This document shows, piece after piece, positions 37,144-45,365 of a DNA stretch of 64,000 nt. Source of the DNA: Pseudoduganella danionis (GTDB lineage: Bacteria; Pseudomonadota; Gammaproteobacteria; Burkholderiales; Burkholderiaceae_D); contig NZ_WNKW01000001.1 in NCBI RefSeq assembly GCF_009720775.1, positions 1,819,394 to 1,883,393 of the forward strand, written 5' to 3'. A program made the position numbers and the translations under genes. Every line of letters begins with the position of its first letter. Position 1 is the first letter of the stretch. The notes under the pieces were generated by a model. The model did not search any database, had not been told where the DNA came from, and saw only the letters and a list, made by a program, of their open reading frames with translations.

Positions 37144-38640
37144 TCAGCGCTTGAGCGGCAAACGCAGTTCCACACACAAGCCACCACCGTCGCGGTTGGT
37201 GGCTTTTATTTTGCCGCCATGGGCTTCCACCACATGGCGGGCAATCGCCAGCCCCAGCCCATGGCCTTCCACGCCAGCGTTACTGGAGCGGAAGAAGGGC
37301 TGGAAGATGGTATCGAGGTCCTGCTCTGCCACGCCGGGGCCGCGATCCAGTACGCGCAAGGTCAGCCAGCGCCCGCCCTGTGGGGTGTCCGCATGTAGCT
37401 CGACCAGTCCGTGCTCGGGGCTGTGCTTGATGGCATTGCGCACCACGTTTTCGATGGCGCGCGCCAGCAGTTCGGCCTGGCCGGAAACGATCACGTCCGT
37501 ATTGCCATGCAGTTGTACTTCGCGCTGCAGGCTGCGGGCTTCAAACGCCGCATCGTCGGTAATCTGTTCCAGCAGTTCGGCCATGCCGACTTCTTCCTGA
37601 CTGGTGCGGATGGCGCCCGCTTCCAGCCGCGACAGGGTCAGCAGTTCGCCCACCAGTTTATCCATGCGCACGCTTTCCAGTTCGATGCGCTGCATCGACG
37701 CCGCCATCTTTTCCGGCTGCTGGTGGGCCAGTCCGATCGCGGCCTGCAACCGCGCCAGCGGCGAGCGCAGTTCGTGCGACACATCATGCAGCAGACGGGT
37801 CTGGCCATCGATCAGGGTGCGCAAACGCTCCGTCATGCGGTCGAAGTCGCGCCCCAGATCGTTGAGTTCGGCGCTACCCGTGCCACGGCCGAAGCGCGGT
37901 GCCAGATCGCCCTCGGCAGCCGCATCGAAGGCCTGACGCAGCGCGCGTATAGGGCGTGAGAAATACCAGGCCAGGATGACCGAGAACAGCAGGCTGGCCA
38001 GCGTAGCGGCGGCCAATGGTATCCATGGCGTCATGGGGCCACGGTGCATGCCGCCACGACCGTCGAAGCCGTCGCGTGGTGGCGGCGGACGCGACTGATC
38101 CGGCTGGGCCGCACCCGCAGCGTTGATGTCGCGGGCTTCGCCACCGTTGCGGTGCGGCTCGGGGCCGTGGCGCTGGCCCGGCAATTCCAGCAGCTTGGGC
38201 TCGGTCAGGCTTTTCAGGATGGGGCGGTCCAGATTGAAGCCATGGGCCGGCAGATACAGTAAATAGAGTTTGCCATCGGCACCGCGTTGCTGGCGCAGGC
38301 CGCGCTGGCGTTCATCGCGCTTAAGCATGGCGCGGGCTTCGTTCACGGTGGCAGCGCTGAATTCGCGCCCCAGCAGTTCGTGGTTCTGCTCATCGATGGC
38401 GTACACCTGATAGCGCCCACCGGCTTCCAGCATGCGGCGCAGCGCGGCACTGCCGCCGAATTCCAGCGTGCTGGCCGCTGCATTGATGGCCATTTCAGCG
38501 GGTGGGCTGGTGTCAACACTGCGCAACTGGTTTTCCGATTGCGCTCGGCTGCGCAGCCAGACTGCGCCACCTATGCCTATGGTGGCCGTCAGCTGGGCCA
38601 GCAGTATGCAGACAAAGAATTTCCAGAACAGGCGGCCCAC
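37144..38640 (-). CDS. Sensor histidine kinase, CpxA-like
   Basis: A 498-residue membrane kinase. Helix 1 spans about residues 5-28, the periplasmic domain about 30-205, helix 2 about 206-227, then a HAMP linker. The HisKA region reads LLHDVSHELRSPLARLQ with phospho-acceptor His289. The ATPase domain shows ENVVRNAIKHSP (N box), DRGPGV (G1) and GHGLGLAIA (G2). The periplasmic part is rich in Pro, Arg and His near 150-200, which is unusual and may bind metals or other ligands. It is translated 4 bases after the response regulator, and the pair resembles CpxAR. Confidence 0.95.
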   Translation of the reverse strand: MGRLFWKFFVCILLAQLTATIGIGGAVWLRSRAQSENQLRSVDTSPPAEMAINAAASTLEFGGSAALRRMLEAGGRYQVYAIDEQNHELLGREFSAATVNEARAMLKRDERQRGLRQQRGADGKLYLLYLPAHGFNLDRPILKSLTEPKLLELPGQRHGPEPHRNGGEARDINAAGAAQPDQSRPPPPRDGFDGRGGMHRGPMTPWIPLAAATLASLLFSVILAWYFSRPIRALRQAFDAAAEGDLAPRFGRGTGSAELNDLGRDFDRMTERLRTLIDGQTRLLHDVSHELRSPLARLQAAIGLAHQQPEKMAASMQRIELESVRMDKLVGELLTLSRLEAGAIRTSQEEVGMAELLEQITDDAAFEARSLQREVQLHGNTDVIVSGQAELLARAIENVVRNAIKHSPEHGLVELHADTPQGGRWLTLRVLDRGPGVAEQDLDTIFQPFFRSSNAGVEGHGLGLAIARHVVEAHGGKIKATNRDGGGLCVELRLPLKR

Positions 38641-38644
38641 AGGC

Positions 38645-39337
38645 TTATTCCTTGATGAGCTGGTAGCCTAGCCGGTACACCGTTTGCAGGCAGGAACGGC
38701 CATCGGCGATGGTGCCGAGCTTGTGGCGCAGGCTGCTCAGATGCACGTCAATATTACGGTCGAAGCGGGCCAGCGGGCGGCCTAGTCCCTGTTCCGACAG
38801 GGTGTTCTTGCTGACTGGCTTGCCGGCATTACGGGCCAGTACTTCCAGCAGATTGAATTCCGTGCTGGTCAGTTCCAGCTTGTTGCCCGCCCACGCAGCG
38901 CGGCGCTGTTCCGGCCACATGGTTAGCTGGCCGACGGTCAGTGTGGCCGGCATGCCGTTGTCGAGCGGGGCACTCTGGGCGCGGCGCAGGATCGCGCGTA
39001 TGCGGGCCGTCAGCTCGCGTGGGGTGCAGGGCTTGGTGACATAATCATCGGCACCCAGCTCCAGGCCGACGATGCGGTCGGTATCGTCGCCGCGCGCCGT
39101 CAGCATCAGGATGGGCAACTGGCTGTGGGTGCGGATGCGGCGCAGCGTCTCTAGCCCGTTCATGCGCGGCATCATCACGTCGAGCACGGCAATGGCATAG
39201 CTGCCGGTGCCTGCCTCGGCCGTTCCGGCCTCGCCATCGTGCACCGTTTTCACTTCGAAGCCTTCTTGCTCCAGATATTCCTGAAACATGCTTACCAGTT
39301 CGACGTCGTCGTCGATCAGCAGAACCTTGCTCTTCAT
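38645..39337 (-). CDS. OmpR-family response regulator, CpxR-like
   Basis: A 230-residue regulator. The receiver domain has the acidic pocket IDDD, phospho-acceptor Asp53 in AVLDVMMPRMNG, Thr in MLTARGDD and Lys in YVTKPCTP. The C-terminal winged helix carries LELTSTEFNLLEVLARNAG and the recognition helix region RFDRNIDVHLSSLRHKLG. It heads the regulator-kinase operon and diverges from the CpxP-like gene across a region with two CpxR-like boxes, which suggests autoregulation. Confidence 0.96.
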   Translation of the reverse strand: MKSKVLLIDDDVELVSMFQEYLEQEGFEVKTVHDGEAGTAEAGTGSYAIAVLDVMMPRMNGLETLRRIRTHSQLPILMLTARGDDTDRIVGLELGADDYVTKPCTPRELTARIRAILRRAQSAPLDNGMPATLTVGQLTMWPEQRRAAWAGNKLELTSTEFNLLEVLARNAGKPVSKNTLSEQGLGRPLARFDRNIDVHLSSLRHKLGTIADGRSCLQTVYRLGYQLIKE

Positions 39338-39401
39338 TGCAACCCAACATGATGTGTGAATAGACCGATCATAGCAGTACGCGCGGGCGTAGCGGCGGGG
39401 T

Positions 39402-39416
39402 TTTACCCGCTTTTAC
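39402..39416. promoter_or_regulatory. CpxR-box-like site 1 in the cpxR-cpxP gap
   Basis: The sequence tttac-ccgct-tttac matches the reverse complement of GTAAA-N5-GTAAA with no mismatch. It lies 65 bases from the regulator's start codon and is placed to control that promoter. Confidence 0.7.
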
Positions 39417-39445
39417 AAAGTGTTTCCACAAATCAATTGATTGGC

Positions 39446-39460
39446 TTTACATCGATTTAC
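39446..39460. promoter_or_regulatory. CpxR-box-like site 2 in the cpxR-cpxP gap
   Basis: The sequence tttac-atcga-tttac is again a perfect match, 44 bases (about four helical turns) from site 1 and 73 bases from the CpxP-like start codon. A 12-bp palindrome AATCAATTGATT (39431-39442) lies between the two boxes. Confidence 0.7.
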
Positions 39461-39532
39461 CTATGGCTAACGTTGCTTAACAAACAGCGCGCCGACAATG
39501 GTAGCTCTTACTACCAGACGAGGATTGCAACG

Positions 39533-40153
39533 ATGAAAATTAAGAATGCCAGCGCAACTCAATTCCTGCTGGCGGGACTGCTGGCCTTGCCGCTATTGCC
39601 CGGCCATGGTCTGGCCAGCGCCACGGAACTGGACGTGGATGGCGCACCTGCCCATCCTCACATGCTGCAAAGCGGCCCGGGCGCGAAGCCGGTGCCGGTT
39701 CGCGCCGAGGGCGGCGAAGCACGCCCAGGCGGCGCAGCGAATGGCGGCCACAACCACGCCGAAGGTCCGGGACCGCAGGGCGGCATGGGGCCAGAACGCG
39801 GCCACCCACCTGTGGGTGAAATGGGCCCGGGCCACCGTGCTCCCTTCCTGCACGGCATAGATCTGACGGAAGCACAGCAGGACAAAGTGTTCGCGATTTT
39901 GCATGCACAAGCGCCCTATCTGCGCGAGCAGGGCAAGGCTGCCGCCAAGGCCAACGAAGCGCTGCGTGCACTCGGCCACGCCGAGCAGTACGACGATGCC
40001 AAAGCAGTGGCACTGGCCAAGGAAGCCGCTACGGCCATGAGCAACATCGCGTTGCAGCAGGTGCGCACCGAACAGAAATTGCTGGCGGTACTCAGCGCGG
40101 AACAGCGTAAGAAGCTGGCCGATCGCCCTTTGCCACCGCAGTCACGCCCTTGA
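39533..40153 (+). CDS. CpxP/Spy-family periplasmic protein
   Basis: A 206-residue exported protein. The signal peptide (FLLAGLLALPLLPGHGLASA) starts at the ATG at 39533; the open frame upstream to 39356 is promoter DNA. After a Gly/Pro/His-rich linker come two LTxxQ-type motifs, LTEAQQDKVFAIL and LSAEQRKKLAD, that define the CpxP/Spy family of chaperone-like stress sensors. Encoded divergently from the regulator, it probably dampens the kinase and binds misfolded proteins, as CpxP does. Confidence 0.9.
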   Translation: MKIKNASATQFLLAGLLALPLLPGHGLASATELDVDGAPAHPHMLQSGPGAKPVPVRAEGGEARPGGAANGGHNHAEGPGPQGGMGPERGHPPVGEMGPGHRAPFLHGIDLTEAQQDKVFAILHAQAPYLREQGKAAAKANEALRALGHAEQYDDAKAVALAKEAATAMSNIALQQVRTEQKLLAVLSAEQRKKLADRPLPPQSRP

Positions 40154-40181
40154 ATCGCTGTCACAACGTTAGGAGTGAACC

Positions 40182-40892
40182 ATGTCCATTAATGCCCTGA
40201 GTAACAGCAGCACCAGCCAGTTAAGTTTCCTTAGCCGTGTAGGCAGCAGTGCCAGCAGCAGCACCGAAGCGAGCCGTGGCGCACCGCCGCCCAAGCCGCC
40301 GGAAGGGGGCGGTTTTGCCTCCGCCATTGCCGATGCCCTGAAGTCTATCGGCATCGATGATTCCAGTTTCTCCAGTAGCAGTAGCACCAGCAGCACCAGC
40401 AGCGCTAGCAGTGATAGCAGCACCAGCACCAGTAGCGACAGCGTGTCCGATGCACTGGGCAGTTTCCTGCAAAGCCTGATGGGCGCGTTGCATGCCCAGA
40501 GTAGCGGCAGCAGCGGTAGTGGCGAAGCACCGCCCTATGGTGGCGAAGGCCAGGGTGGTGGTCCCGGTGCTGGCGGACCCGGTCGCATGGAATCGGACCT
40601 GCAAAGCCTGCTTTCCAAGCTAAGCTCAGGCTCGAGCGACAGCAGCGCGAGCAGTGACAGCAGCGATGCGGTGAGCGAGCTCGAAAGCAGCTTCGCCAAT
40701 TTGCTCGACAAGCTGGGTGTCAGCGCCAGCACCACCAGCGTCAGCAGCGATGGCACCGACGGTACCGACAGCACCAGCAGCAGCACCAGCAGCTCGGATA
40801 CCAGCAGCAAGCTGGCCGCCTTCCTGCAAGCGCTGGCGAGCAAAGTGGAGAACCGCGGTAGCAGCGGTAATCTGGTCAATACTACGGTTTAA
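40182..40892 (+). CDS. Ser-rich low-complexity protein of unknown function
   Basis: A 236-residue protein dominated by Ser, Thr, Gly and Asp. Short amphipathic segments (ASAIADALKSIGIDD, DALGSFLQSLMGALHA, LESSFANLLDKLGVSA, LAAFLQALASKVEN) are separated by Ser-rich linkers and a Gly/Pro linker. There is no signal peptide. An AGGAGTG precedes the ATG, so it is probably translated. It is 28 bases after the CpxP-like gene and 5 bases before the next, which suggests one operon and possible envelope-stress control. Its style recalls the FlxA-like protein on the other side of the regulator. Confidence 0.7.
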   Translation: MSINALSNSSTSQLSFLSRVGSSASSSTEASRGAPPPKPPEGGGFASAIADALKSIGIDDSSFSSSSSTSSTSSASSDSSTSTSSDSVSDALGSFLQSLMGALHAQSSGSSGSGEAPPYGGEGQGGGPGAGGPGRMESDLQSLLSKLSSGSSDSSASSDSSDAVSELESSFANLLDKLGVSASTTSVSSDGTDGTDSTSSSTSSSDTSSKLAAFLQALASKVENRGSSGNLVNTTV

Positions 40893-40897
40893 ACAGG

Positions 40898-41800
40898 ATG
40901 CCCATGAAGCATAACGACAACGCCCATGGCCACAGTCTGGCGGAAGACCTGAGCACCATGCTCAAGCTGGGTAGCGACCGGCGCCAGACTCTGCGCTGGC
41001 TGCTGGCCGGCGCGTCCGCTCTGCCACTGGCAAGCTGTGGTGGCGGTAGCAGTACCACGGCTGCCTCCAGCACGAGCAGCACAAGCACTGGCACCAGCAC
41101 CACCGGCACCAGCACGACCACGCCGGGCACCAGCACCACGCCGACCAACGGCGCCTGCAGCGTAATACCGGAAGAAACGGGCGGTCCTTATCCCGGTGAT
41201 GGCACCAACAGCAATAGCAGTGGCATAGTCAACGTGCTGACTCAACTGGGCGTGGTGCGCAGTGACATCCGCAGCAGCTTCAACGGCATGACGGGCACGG
41301 CTGCGGGCGTGCCCCTCACGATCAAGCTGCAGGTAGTGAATGCGAATGGCAGTTGCGCAGCCTTGGCTGACTGCGCCGTCTATCTGTGGCACTGCGACCG
41401 TGATGGCAACTATTCGCTGTACTCGAGTGGCGTCACGCAGCAGAACTATCTGCGGGGCGTGCAGGCGGCCGATAGCAATGGCAGTCTGACATTCCAGACC
41501 ATCTTCCCGGGCTGCTATTCGGGCCGTATGCCGCATGTGCATTTCGAAGTCTATCCTTCATTGGCCAAGAGTACCAGCGCGGCCAACCGGCTGAAGACGT
41601 CGCAATTCACTTTCCCGATGGCGACCTTGAACGAAGTCTACGCAACGACGGGTTACAGTACCAGCGTACGCAATCTAGCCCAGATCAGCTACGCGACCGA
41701 CAATATCTTCAGCGATGGTTATTCCCTGCAGATGGCCACGGTCACGGGCAACCCAACAGATGGCTATGTGGCCACGCTGACGCTGGCGGTGGCCAGCTAA
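40898..41800 (+). CDS. Exported intradiol dioxygenase-like protein
   Basis: A 300-residue protein. The N-terminus has a twin-Arg segment (DRRQTLRWLLAG) and a lipobox ending in PLASC, then a long Ser/Thr linker of about 40 residues. The rest looks like the catalytic domain of intradiol ring-cleavage dioxygenases: ETGGPYPGDG, CAVYLWHCDRDGNYSLYSSG, YLRGVQ and FPGCYSGRMPHVHFEV. The two Tyr and two His that bind iron in protocatechuate dioxygenase can be matched. The substrate is unknown; many such exported members act on aromatic surface compounds or are uncharacterised. A second ATG lies two codons later. Confidence 0.88.
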   Translation: MPMKHNDNAHGHSLAEDLSTMLKLGSDRRQTLRWLLAGASALPLASCGGGSSTTAASSTSSTSTGTSTTGTSTTTPGTSTTPTNGACSVIPEETGGPYPGDGTNSNSSGIVNVLTQLGVVRSDIRSSFNGMTGTAAGVPLTIKLQVVNANGSCAALADCAVYLWHCDRDGNYSLYSSGVTQQNYLRGVQAADSNGSLTFQTIFPGCYSGRMPHVHFEVYPSLAKSTSAANRLKTSQFTFPMATLNEVYATTGYSTSVRNLAQISYATDNIFSDGYSLQMATVTGNPTDGYVATLTLAVAS

Positions 41801-41808
41801 GCAGAAAA

Positions 41809-41842
41809 GGGCAGGCGGCCGGTGGATGCCGGCGGCCTGCCC
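41809..41842. terminator. GC-rich hairpin between convergent genes
   Basis: Arms starting GGGCAGGC and ending GCCTGCCC pair with a central mismatch. No T-run follows on either strand. It is the only candidate stop between the dioxygenase-like gene and the convergent three-repeat gene. Confidence 0.5.
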
Positions 41843-41860
41843 AGGTGGGACGGGGCAGTG

Positions 41861-42682
41861 TTACAGCAAGCCGTCGATAGTGGCGTTCAGCTGGGCCTTG
41901 AGGCCCACCAGATCGACCGTGCTACCGCTGCCATGAGCCACTTCCGTGTAGATGCCATCACCATTGCCGTCATGGTATAGCTCGTAGCTGGTGTGGCTGC
42001 CGCGCGTCTGCACTTCCAGCACATAGCCCGCTTCCAGTTGCTTGTAGGTGGTGTTGCTGCCTACGGTCAGCGTGCTGGTGCTGCCGTCGGCGCGCACCTG
42101 CTGCACCTGTGTCACCGCGCCACTGGCATCGATGGTGAATTTGGCGCGGTCGCAGCCTTCCACATCGAGCACGGTGGTGGCGCTACCGGCCTGCACAAAC
42201 GTCTTGGCATCCGACGCAATCACATACTGGCCAGCCGTGCTGCCCGCCACGTAGGTGATGGTCTCGACGACATTGTCATGCACGCTGGTTTCGACGATTT
42301 TGCCATCGGCACTCAGGGCATATTGGCTGGTCGGGGCGATAGCTTCGGCATGCGAGCTAGTGCCACGTACGTGCTGTACGCCCGTCACGACTCCGTCGCT
42401 GATGGTGAAGGTGTAGGCGCCGCCATTGCTGCTGGTCGTGTTGTTGAACACAGTCAGATCGGAGAAGATATGGTACAGACTGCTATCGCTGGCGTCCTGC
42501 ACGAACTGTATGGTCTCGGTGGCTTTGGTGCCCGTGCGCGTCTCGGTGATGCTGCCGCTGGCGATGCTAAACGTGGCATCGGAGGGCAGGCGCATGGTGG
42601 ATGTGTGGGTACCATCAACGCGTGACATGCCGGTCACTGCGCCATTAGTGATGACGAATTTGAAACCTTCGGGTGTGCTCAT
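41861..42682 (-). CDS. Three-repeat protein of unknown function with an EF-hand-like loop
   Basis: A 273-residue acidic protein made of about three related beta-rich units of some 75-85 residues. They open with FKFVITNGAVTGMSRVDG, YTFTISDGVVTGVQHVRG and AKFTIDASGAVTQVQQVRAD. A loop DGNGDGIYTEV near residue 243 fits a calcium-binding pattern. No signal peptide or known domain is seen. The unit design and lack of a leader fit a type I secreted protein, but that is inference. It is probably a lone gene; its neighbours are in convergent or separately terminated units. Confidence 0.75.
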   Translation of the reverse strand: MSTPEGFKFVITNGAVTGMSRVDGTHTSTMRLPSDATFSIASGSITETRTGTKATETIQFVQDASDSSLYHIFSDLTVFNNTTSSNGGAYTFTISDGVVTGVQHVRGTSSHAEAIAPTSQYALSADGKIVETSVHDNVVETITYVAGSTAGQYVIASDAKTFVQAGSATTVLDVEGCDRAKFTIDASGAVTQVQQVRADGSTSTLTVGSNTTYKQLEAGYVLEVQTRGSHTSYELYHDGNGDGIYTEVAHGSGSTVDLVGLKAQLNATIDGLL

Positions 42683-42807
42683 GGCCTAACTCCTCTTGTG
42701 ATGGACAAAACACTAGGCTAGTGGAGGGGCGCTCGGCTGTCTATTCGGGGGGATGTAAAGCTAAGAGGTCAAATTATTTCAAACTGTAACGGCCAGTTTC
42801 CAGCCTG

Positions 42808-42844
42808 TAAAAATAACAATGCCGCCCGGCTTGCGCGGGGCGGC
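42808..42844 (-). terminator. Minus-strand terminator candidate of the decarboxylase unit
   Basis: Arms GCCGCCC and GGGCGGC form a stem. On the minus strand it is followed by a T-rich tail (ttgttattttta). It lies downstream of the decarboxylase stop. Confidence 0.75.
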
Positions 42845-42858
42845 GTGGGACGTACCGT

Positions 42859-42888
42859 GCCGGCCTAGCCATGGAGCTAGAGGCCGGC
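42859..42888 (-). terminator. Second hairpin downstream of the decarboxylase
   Basis: Arms GCCGGCCTAG and CTAGAGGCCGGC pair with one bulged base around the loop. It has no T-run and lies directly after the stop codon, so it may protect the 3' end or assist the terminator beyond it. Confidence 0.55.
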
Positions 42889-42899
42889 TGATATGTGCA

Positions 42900-45152
42900 T
42901 TACTGTTTGACGCAGTCGACGAAGTAGCCGCGTTTGCCGTCCACTTCGCGCTTGACCAGACCGTGCACGTCCGTCTCGAAGCCAGGGAAGCGCTCGTTGA
43001 AGTCGCGCGCAAAGCGCAGGTAGTCGACGATGGTCTTGTTGAAGCGCTCGCCCGGAATCAGCAGCGGAATGCCCGGTGGGTAAGGCGTCAGCAGGATGGA
43101 CGTGATGCGGCCTTCCAGTTCGTCGATGGCCACGCGCTCGATTTCGCGGTGCGCCATCTTGGCAAATGCTTCCGAAGGCTTCATGGCTGGAATCATGTCC
43201 GACAAATACATCTCGGTAGTCAGACGGGCCACATCGTAAGCCTTGTAGAAATCGTGGATCTGCTGGCACAGGTCGCGCAGGCCCATTTTTTCGTAGGTCG
43301 GATTGGCGGCCGCAAATTCCGGCAGAATGCGCCACATCGGCTGGTTCTTGTCGTAATCGTCCTTGAACTGCTGCAGTGCGGTCAGCAGGGTGTTCCAGCG
43401 GCCTTTGGTAATGCCGATGGTGAACATGATGAAGAACGAGTACAGGCCGCACTTCTCGATGATCACGCCGTGCTCGGCCAGATACTTGGTCACGATGGAC
43501 GCAGGGATACCCGTTTCGTCGAACTGGCCGTCCAGCGACAGGCCAGGATTGACTATGGTGGCCTTGATCGGGTCCAGCATGTTGAAGCCCGGTGCCAGCT
43601 TGCCGAAACCGTGCCAGTCGTCCTCGGCGCGGATGATCCAGTCTTCGCGCGAGCCGATGCCGTCTTCCGAGAATTCGTCCGGACCCCAGACCTTGAACCA
43701 CCAGTCTTTGCCCCATTCCTGATCGATCTTCTTCATGGCGCGGCGGAAGTCCAGCGCTTCGAGGATGGATTCTTCCACCAGCGAAGTGCCGCCCGGCGCT
43801 TCCATCATGGCCGCTGCCACATCGCACGAAGCAATAATCGAGTATTGCGGCGAAGTGGAAGTGTGCATCAGATAGGCTTCGTTGAAGGCGTCACGGTCGA
43901 GCTTGACGGATTCCGACTCGCGCACCAGCACCTGTGATGCCTGCGACAGGCCGGCCAGCAGTTTGTGGGTAGACTGGGTCGAGAAGATCATCGATTCCTT
44001 GGCGCGCGGACGGTCTTTGCCGATGGCGTGCATGTCTTTGTAGAAATCGTGGAAGGTGGCGTGCGGCAGCCAGGCTTCGTCGAAGTGCAGCGTATCGATC
44101 TTGCCGTCCAGCAGTTCGCGCAGGGTTTCCACGTTGTACAGCACACCGTCGTAGGTGGACTGGGTGATGGTCAGGATGCGCGGCTTCTTGTTCAGCGCTT
44201 CGCGCGCGAACGGGTTGGCTTCGATCTTGCGCTGAATGCTCTCCATCGAGAACTCTTCCAGCGGGATCGGGCCGATGATGCCCAGATGGTTACGGGTAGG
44301 CATCAGGAACACAGGAATCGCGCCGCACATGATGATCGAGTGCAGGATGGACTTGTGGCAGTTACGGTCCACCACGACGATATCGCCCGGCGCGACCGTC
44401 GAGTGCCATACCATCTTGTTCGAGGTGGAGGTGCCGTTGGTGACGAAATAGCAATGGTCAGCATTGAAGATGCGCGCGGCATTGCGTTCCGATTTCGCGA
44501 CCGGCCCCGTATGGTCCAGCAGCTGGCCCAGTTCTTCTACCGCGTTGCAGACGTCGGCGCGCAGCATGTTCTCGCCAAAGAACTGGTGGAACATCTGGCC
44601 GATAGGCGATTTCAGGAAGGCTACGCCGCCCGAGTGGCCGGGGCAGTGCCACGAATAGGAGCCGTCGTTGGCGTAGTCCACCAGCGCGCTGAAGAACGGC
44701 GGTGCCAGACCGTCCAGATAGGACTTGGCTTCGCGGATGATGTGGCGCGCCACGAATTCTGGCGTATCTTCGAACATGTGGATGAAGCCGTGCAGTTCGC
44801 GCAGGATATCGTTGGGGATGTGGCGCGAAGTGCGGGTTTCACCGTACAGGTAGATAGGAATGTCCGCATTCTTGTAGCGGATTTCTTCGACGAAGGCGCG
44901 CAGCGATTTCAGCGCGTGATCGGTTTCTTCGGCCGAGCCGGAACCAAATTCTTCATCGTCGATGGACAGCACGAAGGCCGACGCGCGCGACTGCTGCTGG
45001 GCGAACTGGGACAGATCGCCGTAGCTGGTAACGCCCACCACTTCCATGCCTTCTTTTTCCATCGCATCGGCGAGGGCGCGTATGCCTAGGCCGGACGTGT
45101 TCTCGGAACGGAAATCCTCGTCAATGATGACGATGGGGAAACGAAATTTCAT
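42900..45152 (-). CDS. Arginine/lysine/ornithine decarboxylase
   Basis: A 750-residue PLP enzyme of the group III (AdiA/CadA/SpeC) family, usually a decamer or dimer that consumes protons. An N-terminal wing domain resembling a response-regulator fold (FPIVIIDEDFRSENTSGLGI) precedes the core. The PLP Lys is K397 in STQSTHKLLAG, with the PLP-phosphate contact in VTNGTSTSNK and the metal/PLP His in HFDEAWLPHA. Length fits biodegradative arginine decarboxylase (about 755), but lysine or ornithine cannot be excluded. GGAG lies 6 bases before the ATG at 45152; the longer frame to 45188 runs into the leader hairpin. A terminator-like structure sits in the leader. Confidence 0.93.
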   Translation of the reverse strand: MKFRFPIVIIDEDFRSENTSGLGIRALADAMEKEGMEVVGVTSYGDLSQFAQQQSRASAFVLSIDDEEFGSGSAEETDHALKSLRAFVEEIRYKNADIPIYLYGETRTSRHIPNDILRELHGFIHMFEDTPEFVARHIIREAKSYLDGLAPPFFSALVDYANDGSYSWHCPGHSGGVAFLKSPIGQMFHQFFGENMLRADVCNAVEELGQLLDHTGPVAKSERNAARIFNADHCYFVTNGTSTSNKMVWHSTVAPGDIVVVDRNCHKSILHSIIMCGAIPVFLMPTRNHLGIIGPIPLEEFSMESIQRKIEANPFAREALNKKPRILTITQSTYDGVLYNVETLRELLDGKIDTLHFDEAWLPHATFHDFYKDMHAIGKDRPRAKESMIFSTQSTHKLLAGLSQASQVLVRESESVKLDRDAFNEAYLMHTSTSPQYSIIASCDVAAAMMEAPGGTSLVEESILEALDFRRAMKKIDQEWGKDWWFKVWGPDEFSEDGIGSREDWIIRAEDDWHGFGKLAPGFNMLDPIKATIVNPGLSLDGQFDETGIPASIVTKYLAEHGVIIEKCGLYSFFIMFTIGITKGRWNTLLTALQQFKDDYDKNQPMWRILPEFAAANPTYEKMGLRDLCQQIHDFYKAYDVARLTTEMYLSDMIPAMKPSEAFAKMAHREIERVAIDELEGRITSILLTPYPPGIPLLIPGERFNKTIVDYLRFARDFNERFPGFETDVHGLVKREVDGKRGYFVDCVKQ

Positions 45153-45162
45153 ACATGTCTCC

Positions 45163-45202
45163 AAAAAAGCAAGCCGCCCCTGACGCAAAAGTTGAGGGGC
45201 GG
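45163..45202 (-). promoter_or_regulatory. Leader terminator-like hairpin of the decarboxylase
   Basis: On the minus strand CCGCCCCT and AGGGGCGG form an 8-bp stem (13-base loop), followed by CTTGC and TTTTTT, then GGAG and the ATG. This is a complete terminator inside the expected 5' leader and is a candidate attenuator. Confidence 0.65.
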
Positions 45203-45321
45203 ACTAGGGTGCGACAGCGGGTGGGCGGTCGCGCAAAAAAATAAGAACGGGATTCTCGCAGAAATGGGGCCACTGCGGGAAAAAACATCACGTAAATCCG
45301 CAAAAAATAGCGGGACTGCTC

Positions 45322-45346
45322 TAAAACCGGTGGCCAGCGGCCACCG
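45322..45346 (-). terminator. Terminator of the DUF4337 unit
   Basis: Arms CGGTGGCC and GGCCACCG around a 3-base loop are followed on the minus strand by GTTTTAG. It lies 20 bases after the DUF4337 stop and separates it from the decarboxylase. Confidence 0.75.
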
Positions 45347-45365
45347 TACGGCGATTCGATCAGAC

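Noticed and set aside
40182..40892. Ser-rich frame as non-coding low complexity
   Set aside because: It has an AGGAGTG ribosome binding site, amphipathic segments and tight spacing with both neighbours, so it was kept as a probable gene.
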